From contig JBEEGX010000097.1 of the NCBI GenBank assembly GCA_041167105.1, forward strand, positions 1 to 18,445: 18,445 nucleotides of DNA, in the 5' to 3' direction. The translations under genes and the position numbers were made by a program. The stretch comes from JAJPGZ01 sp041167105. GTDB taxonomy: Bacteria > Verrucomicrobiota > Verrucomicrobiia > Chthoniobacterales > UBA10450. Below, piece by piece: positions 15,251-18,445 of this stretch; positions within the stretch are counted from its first letter, which is position 1, and every line of letters starts with the position of its first letter. The notes below the pieces were generated by a model. It was not told where the DNA came from, ran no database searches, and saw only the letters and a program-made list of their open reading frames with translations.

Positions 15251-15272
15251 ACGGCATTTTTTATTCTGCCGT
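15251..15272 (-). terminator. Weak terminator of the arylsulfotransferase gene
   Basis: On minus, ACGGCA (15272-15267) pairs with TGCCGT (15256-15251). CCTGATAATTTTT follows. It lies 18 bp after the gene's stop and is immediately preceded by an exact TGTCGATCTT copy (15273-15282). Confidence 0.4.
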
Positions 15273-15289
15273 AAGATCGACAATCGACT

Positions 15290-17086
15290 TTACGGAGGAA
15301 GCAGGCGGACGCGGTAGAAGCGTTGTGCGCGCGTGTTCGCCGATGGATCGACAATCTCTGCGTCGCTGCAGGATGAAGTGTGCGTGTAATCAGCCACCGG
15401 CGACCACGCGGACGTGGACAGTTCGTCTTTGTATTCGAGGCGGTAGCTCCGACCGCCGATCGCCGGAAACATAACGTTCGCGCCGGACGCGTCCCGTGCG
15501 AGGGATGAAACGCGCCAGCCGCCGGCCGGATCAAGCGGATCGGTGCCGGTAAAGCCGACGCCTTCCAGATGAATCGGCATGGCGTTCCAAGCCGTGTTGC
15601 AATTCTGGGTGTAGTAAATGTAATCGAAAACTTTGAGGCCTAACGAGTCGAGGCCGAAAATTTCCGTCACTCGCACGGTCGAGCTGCCGATGACCGGGTC
15701 GCTGATGCCGATGACAGCGTAATCAACAAGATAGTTCTCGGCGTGGTCTTCGTACACGCTCGAGCAATACTCACTTTGCAGCGCCTGGTTGCCGTCATTC
15801 CACAGCTCGGTCGCGCTCATGGTTTGATTGTCGATCTTGTACTTTCGCGCAGTGCTGTAGCTGCGATCGGTTCCGGCCGGCGTCTGATTCAAACTGTTTT
15901 TGCCATCATCGAAGAGCAGGAGATTGTCGTCGGTCGTGATGGACACGGCGTGTTGTCCGATCGGTGGCAGCGTCGAACCGACCAACGCCAGCGCGTATTT
16001 TCGCAGCGATGGAAATTGGTACCAGCGTTTGGTCGGATCGCCGAGAATCCATTTGATCGCGCCGCTTTCGTAATCGAGCGCGATGACAAAATTTTCGCGG
16101 CTGGAAACAATGAGCGAGTCATCCGAGCTTTTGTAGGTGACGGCGTTGTTATGAAACCAGTCGATCGGCCGCGGTTTGACGAACTGCGTCGGATCATCAC
16201 CGCCTCTGGTCATTTCGTCGGAGATAATGGCGGCGAGATCCCATGTTTTTAGAACGTTGCCTGCAGCATCCACCTCGATGAGGAACGACTCCGTTTGGGA
16301 GGACGTGTCCGCCTCAAGGATGATGCCGCGCTTGCCGTAATCGATATTGTGATGAAAGGCGACCACGCCCGATTGGGTGTAGTCGGCCAGCGGCGTGACG
16401 GCGCCATCAAACTCCATGCGCATAAGCGTTGCGCCATCAGCCAGGTAAAGACCATTGCGATAGAGGGTGGATTCGAAACTGCTCGTGCCGGTGGTGCCGG
16501 CCCAGCGAACTTCGCCGTCGGTATCGAGGATCGTGGGCGAATAACTGCCGCAATTGCTTTTCACGAGCATGAAGTCATAGCTCAGTGTGTTGCTGGTGGT
16601 GCGCGGCTGCGCGCGAACAACGCGGCCATACCCGCAGGGATCGCTGAACTGCGCGGTAGGCACCGTAATTGTTTCCTGCTGCGATGAACCATCGGCGAAG
16701 CAGTAGGTCAGATTGACCGTGTTCGTGTAATTGGCGTAGAGGCCGAAGATCGACAGGTTGATTTGGCCATTGCCCGAATTAATCCAACCGCGGCTGACGA
16801 GATATTCCCGAAAGTAAGTCGCGGAAATCGGTCGTGTCACCGATCCACTTTTTGGCGCGATCTCGAAGCGAATGCTTTTAACGGCCGCGACCGGATTAGC
16901 GCTTAATTGTAGTTGCGCGATAAATGGAGTGATACCGGCAGTTTGTCCTGTCACCGTGACAACCGGCGCGCCCGCCGGAAGCCTTGACCTCGATGAACGA
17001 GAATAGCCGGGCAAAGCGGCGAGGGCGAACAACGCCACTAACATCGCGGCGGCAAATTTGGATCGTTGCATCAACAACGTTGTCAT
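15290..17086 (-). CDS. Secreted arylsulfotransferase (ASST)-family protein
   Basis: The product of about 598 aa has a signal peptide (KFAAAMLVALFALAALPGYS). A beta-rich N-terminal domain is followed by a beta-propeller with ASST signatures: FHHNIDYG, PIDWFHNNAV (H312), LIVSSRENFVIALDYESGAIKWILGDP (R330), PPIGQHAVSITTDDNLLLFDDG (H379) and TARKYKID. The H...R spacing of 18 matches that of E. coli AssT as I recall it, so catalytic residues seem retained. Known ASSTs move sulfate between phenolic compounds in the periplasm without PAPS. The C-terminal module (GGRSYRLEYKDELSTSAWSPV...QRFYRVRLLPP) is a short secreted-protein tail domain I know from Verrucomicrobiota-type proteins. ATG 17071 is an equally possible start. 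The frame further upstream runs antisense through the second leader and is not counted. Motif copies encode LSIF (16746) and KIDN (15829). Confidence 0.85.
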   Translation of the reverse strand: MTTLLMQRSKFAAAMLVALFALAALPGYSRSSRSRLPAGAPVVTVTGQTAGITPFIAQLQLSANPVAAVKSIRFEIAPKSGSVTRPISATYFREYLVSRGWINSGNGQINLSIFGLYANYTNTVNLTYCFADGSSQQETITVPTAQFSDPCGYGRVVRAQPRTTSNTLSYDFMLVKSNCGSYSPTILDTDGEVRWAGTTGTSSFESTLYRNGLYLADGATLMRMEFDGAVTPLADYTQSGVVAFHHNIDYGKRGIILEADTSSQTESFLIEVDAAGNVLKTWDLAAIISDEMTRGGDDPTQFVKPRPIDWFHNNAVTYKSSDDSLIVSSRENFVIALDYESGAIKWILGDPTKRWYQFPSLRKYALALVGSTLPPIGQHAVSITTDDNLLLFDDGKNSLNQTPAGTDRSYSTARKYKIDNQTMSATELWNDGNQALQSEYCSSVYEDHAENYLVDYAVIGISDPVIGSSTVRVTEIFGLDSLGLKVFDYIYYTQNCNTAWNAMPIHLEGVGFTGTDPLDPAGGWRVSSLARDASGANVMFPAIGGRSYRLEYKDELSTSAWSPVADYTHTSSCSDAEIVDPSANTRAQRFYRVRLLPP

Positions 17087-17224
17087 TCGTGACTGCGGCA
17101 CTGTCCGGCCTTTCGTTTCGGGCACTTTTTGAATCGGTGGAGCGAAACGGCAGCCTTGGTTCCGGCGCCGAGGTCTTAACCTGCAGTCCGTAAATCTGCG
17201 ACCGCACAAAAAAGTTATTCCCGG

Positions 17225-17453
17225 AAGATCGACAATTCCTGGCGTCGCCCCAGATGTAAGTGCTGACCTGACAGCGTGATCGACTTCGGGTGCGATGCTA
17301 GGCCCATACGGTTCGTTAGGAGAGCTCCGTAAAAAAAGTGAACGCGAAGGCAACCACGCAGCTGGCCGAATCCGAAACGTCAATCAAGCCGCTCCCGATC
17401 ACAGGAAAAAGTGGGACCGGGAAGGCGAAAATGCGGTAACCCGAATTAATAAT
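17225..17453 (+). promoter_or_regulatory. Structured leader RNA, copy 2, upstream of the second PKD gene
   Basis: This 229-nt leader is homologous to 13326-13560 and also begins with an exact AAGATCGACAAT copy. It contains stem TGCT/AGCG with loop GACCTGAC (17261-17276), stem TACGG/CCGTA around TTCGTTAGGAG, the GGCAACC-CGCAGC block, ATCCGAAACGTCAATCA, and hairpin CCCG-at-CAC/GTG-ggac-CGGG (17394-17421) with a GGAAAAA loop. It ends with AATTAATAAT before the ATG. The rest of the 367-bp spacer (17087-17224) is the promoter side of the divergent arylsulfotransferase gene, where I see nothing further. Confidence 0.65.
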
Positions 17454-18445
17454 ATGCGAACGAACAAAAAATGGCATTTCGGGGTCGCGGCCACGACCCT
17501 CAGTTTTCTCACAATAACCTTGATGGCTCTGTCGGGCACCTACGGCCTCGCCGGCGGACCGCAGTGCACCTCACCTTTTGTGCAAGTGCAAGATGCCGCC
17601 CCGGCCACGAACGACCCGTCGAATACCCACGCGATCCAGCGGATCAACTTTGGTGAGCCCTTCGTAACGTGTAGTCAGAAGAAGCTGACCGTTGTGATGA
17701 AAGTGCCCACGATGGATCCAGGCAATACTGGCAGCGCGCACCCGCCACCGGATGGCGTCTGGAGAGTGTTCTTTAAGATTCCGGGCACGGCCAATTCCTT
17801 TGGCACGGAGCAGACGCTTTTTGTGGAGTATAACACGAGCCTTCATCCAGCGGGCACCCCGGCCGGCCAGCCTTCCGACTTCGGATTCATCGATCCTGCG
17901 ACCGGAGGCACGTGCGCGCAATGCTCTCTCAGTCTCGCCCCCGCTGCCTGCAAAGCTCAGGCAACAGTGGCCGCGGACGGAACCATCACCACGACGCTGG
18001 ACTTCACCAGTGGCCTGACGTTTGGTTCGTGCGATAGCGCAGGCCCCACCATGACGATCAGTGCGGCTCAATGGGCGACGAACCCAATGCTCTTCGACAT
18101 CCAAGGGGTGACGCAAACCGTGCTGCAACCGCTTTTGACCGGAGGCGTTTCCAACCTCACTTACATCACTAACGCAACGACGATCGGTGACGGAACCTAT
18201 CAGGTGCAAGGCACCGTGGCCTGTTCCAATCCGCCGGTGGCGGCGTTAGCGGCAACTCCAACATCGGGCTCCGCGCCATTGACGGTGAACTTTAATGCTT
18301 CCGCCTCGAACGTTCCGGCTGGTGGATGCGGTGTGATCAACCAGTACATTTTCGATTATGGCGATGGAAACCAGGAGACGAAGAGTACTCCGACCGCGGT
18401 CCATACTTACACGACGGGCGGCGCAACCTATCCAGCGCGCGTGCG
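17454..18445 (+). CDS. Secreted PKD-domain protein, paralogue of the first (C-terminus beyond window)
   Basis: The frame from ATG 17454 is open to the window end (330 codons plus two bases). It encodes a signal peptide (MRTNKKWHFGVAATTLSFLTITLMALSGTYGLAG), then GPQCTSPFVQVQ and KVPTMDPGNTGSAHPPPDGVWRVFFKIP, close to the corresponding segments of the protein at 13561. From about residue 262 a PKD domain begins (ATPTSGSAPLTVNFNASASNVPAGGCGVINQYIFDYGDGNQ...VHTYTTGGATYPARV). It carries more cysteine in the N-terminal domain than its paralogue (GGTCAQCSLSLAPAACKA). By analogy the missing part should include a dockerin-like end. No ribosome binding site is evident. The stop is outside the window. 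Confidence 0.88.
   Translation, partial: MRTNKKWHFGVAATTLSFLTITLMALSGTYGLAGGPQCTSPFVQVQDAAPATNDPSNTHAIQRINFGEPFVTCSQKKLTVVMKVPTMDPGNTGSAHPPPDGVWRVFFKIPGTANSFGTEQTLFVEYNTSLHPAGTPAGQPSDFGFIDPATGGTCAQCSLSLAPAACKAQATVAADGTITTTLDFTSGLTFGSCDSAGPTMTISAAQWATNPMLFDIQGVTQTVLQPLLTGGVSNLTYITNATTIGDGTYQVQGTVACSNPPVAALAATPTSGSAPLTVNFNASASNVPAGGCGVINQYIFDYGDGNQETKSTPTAVHTYTTGGATYPARV

Larger units (their letters stand above)
3139..15646. repeat. Dispersed GCCTAACGA motif, 10 exact copies
   Basis: Copies read GCCTAACGA on plus at 3139, 3383, 14576 and 15638, and TCGTTAGGC on plus at 5784, 6534, 7239, 8458, 9806 and 10675. Shorter GCCTAAC/GTTAGGC forms add about five more (61, 7130, 7957, 8920, 13196). In genes it is read in several frames (SLG, PND, RLT). 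Confidence 0.75.
334..17234. repeat. Dispersed AAGATCGACA motif, 31 exact copies
   Basis: Exact copies read as TGTCGATCTT on plus start at 334, 2267, 2831, 3433, 4093, 4120, 4922, 5852, 6464, 7012, 8856, 8872, 11317, 11872 and 15829. Copies read as AAGATCGACA on plus start at 710, 997, 1847, 2430, 3963, 6732, 7752, 8602, 9891, 11026, 12451, 12718, 13326, 15273, 16746 and 17225. In 29 of 31 the next base is A or T. One-mismatch relatives start at 2701, 4535, 5714, 8065, 10083, 12254 and 13023. The strands are balanced (15 and 16). Confidence 0.9.

Noticed and set aside
334..17234. CRISPR array or transposon-related repeats as explanation of the AAGATCGACA copies
   Set aside because: Units are only about 11 bp, have irregular spacing and both orientations, and no target duplications or cas/transposase genes are present.
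17087..17383. N-terminal extension of the arylsulfotransferase to 697 aa
   Set aside because: It would put about 100 residues before the signal peptide and run antisense through the conserved leader.
13326..17453. Leaders as c-di-GMP, c-di-AMP (ydaO) or cobalamin riboswitches
   Set aside because: Short matches exist (GGCAACC, CCGAATCC, CGGGAAGGC), but the required order of conserved blocks and core helices is missing.

Overview
The window looks like chromosomal DNA from a GC-rich, Gram-negative-type bacterium. The best guess is a Verrucomicrobiota member (Chthoniobacterales-like). This is inferred from the gene styles, such as PKD plus dockerin-like secreted proteins ending in 'STDIALVKSKSGT' and a secreted sulfotransferase-like protein with a 'GRSYRLEYKD...QRFYRVRLLP' tail. 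Shine-Dalgarno sites are weak and there are many GTG starts. No plasmid, phage or IS hallmark is visible.

Layout. 1-1242 (minus): a small Lys-rich KYTSKQKRKAEHIEEGY protein, an isochorismatase-family hydrolase and the N-terminus of a membrane-anchored TPR-like protein. 1333-2990 (plus): a DUF421/YetF-like membrane protein and a class V aminotransferase. 2995-4084 (minus): a six-TM membrane protein followed by rnpB, the RNase P RNA, with its own promoter-like site. 4107-7439 (plus): a promoter, a PrxQ/Bcp-type peroxiredoxin and aconitase, translationally coupled by a GTGA overlap. 7416-11090 (minus): a secreted coiled-coil/TPR protein, a membrane protein and a DUF2071 protein, probably one operon. 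11193-13327: tRNA-His, a secreted 171-aa protein on minus, a 58-aa gene, tRNA-Arg, a possible 37-aa gene and deoC. 13328-18445: two paralogous secreted PKD genes (the second runs off the window), flanking an arylsulfotransferase-family gene on the opposite strand.

Two signals stand out. First, AAGATCGACA (followed by A or T in 29 cases) occurs 31 times exactly, about once per 600 bp, on both strands. It lies inside genes in several reading frames, across stop codons, between promoter elements and in spacers. This density resembles DNA-uptake sequences or HIP1-like chromosome-wide motifs. A second motif, GCCTAACGA, occurs 10 times. Second, the two PKD genes carry homologous leaders of about 230 nt, with conserved stems that show compensatory changes and a hairpin just before the start codon. 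They look like a cis-regulatory RNA that I cannot assign to a known family.

The genes are mostly housekeeping (RNase P, tRNAs, TCA cycle, peroxide defence, deoxyribose-phosphate catabolism), followed by an exported-protein region at 13.3-18.4 kb where the first motif is nearly absent from the PKD coding sequences.
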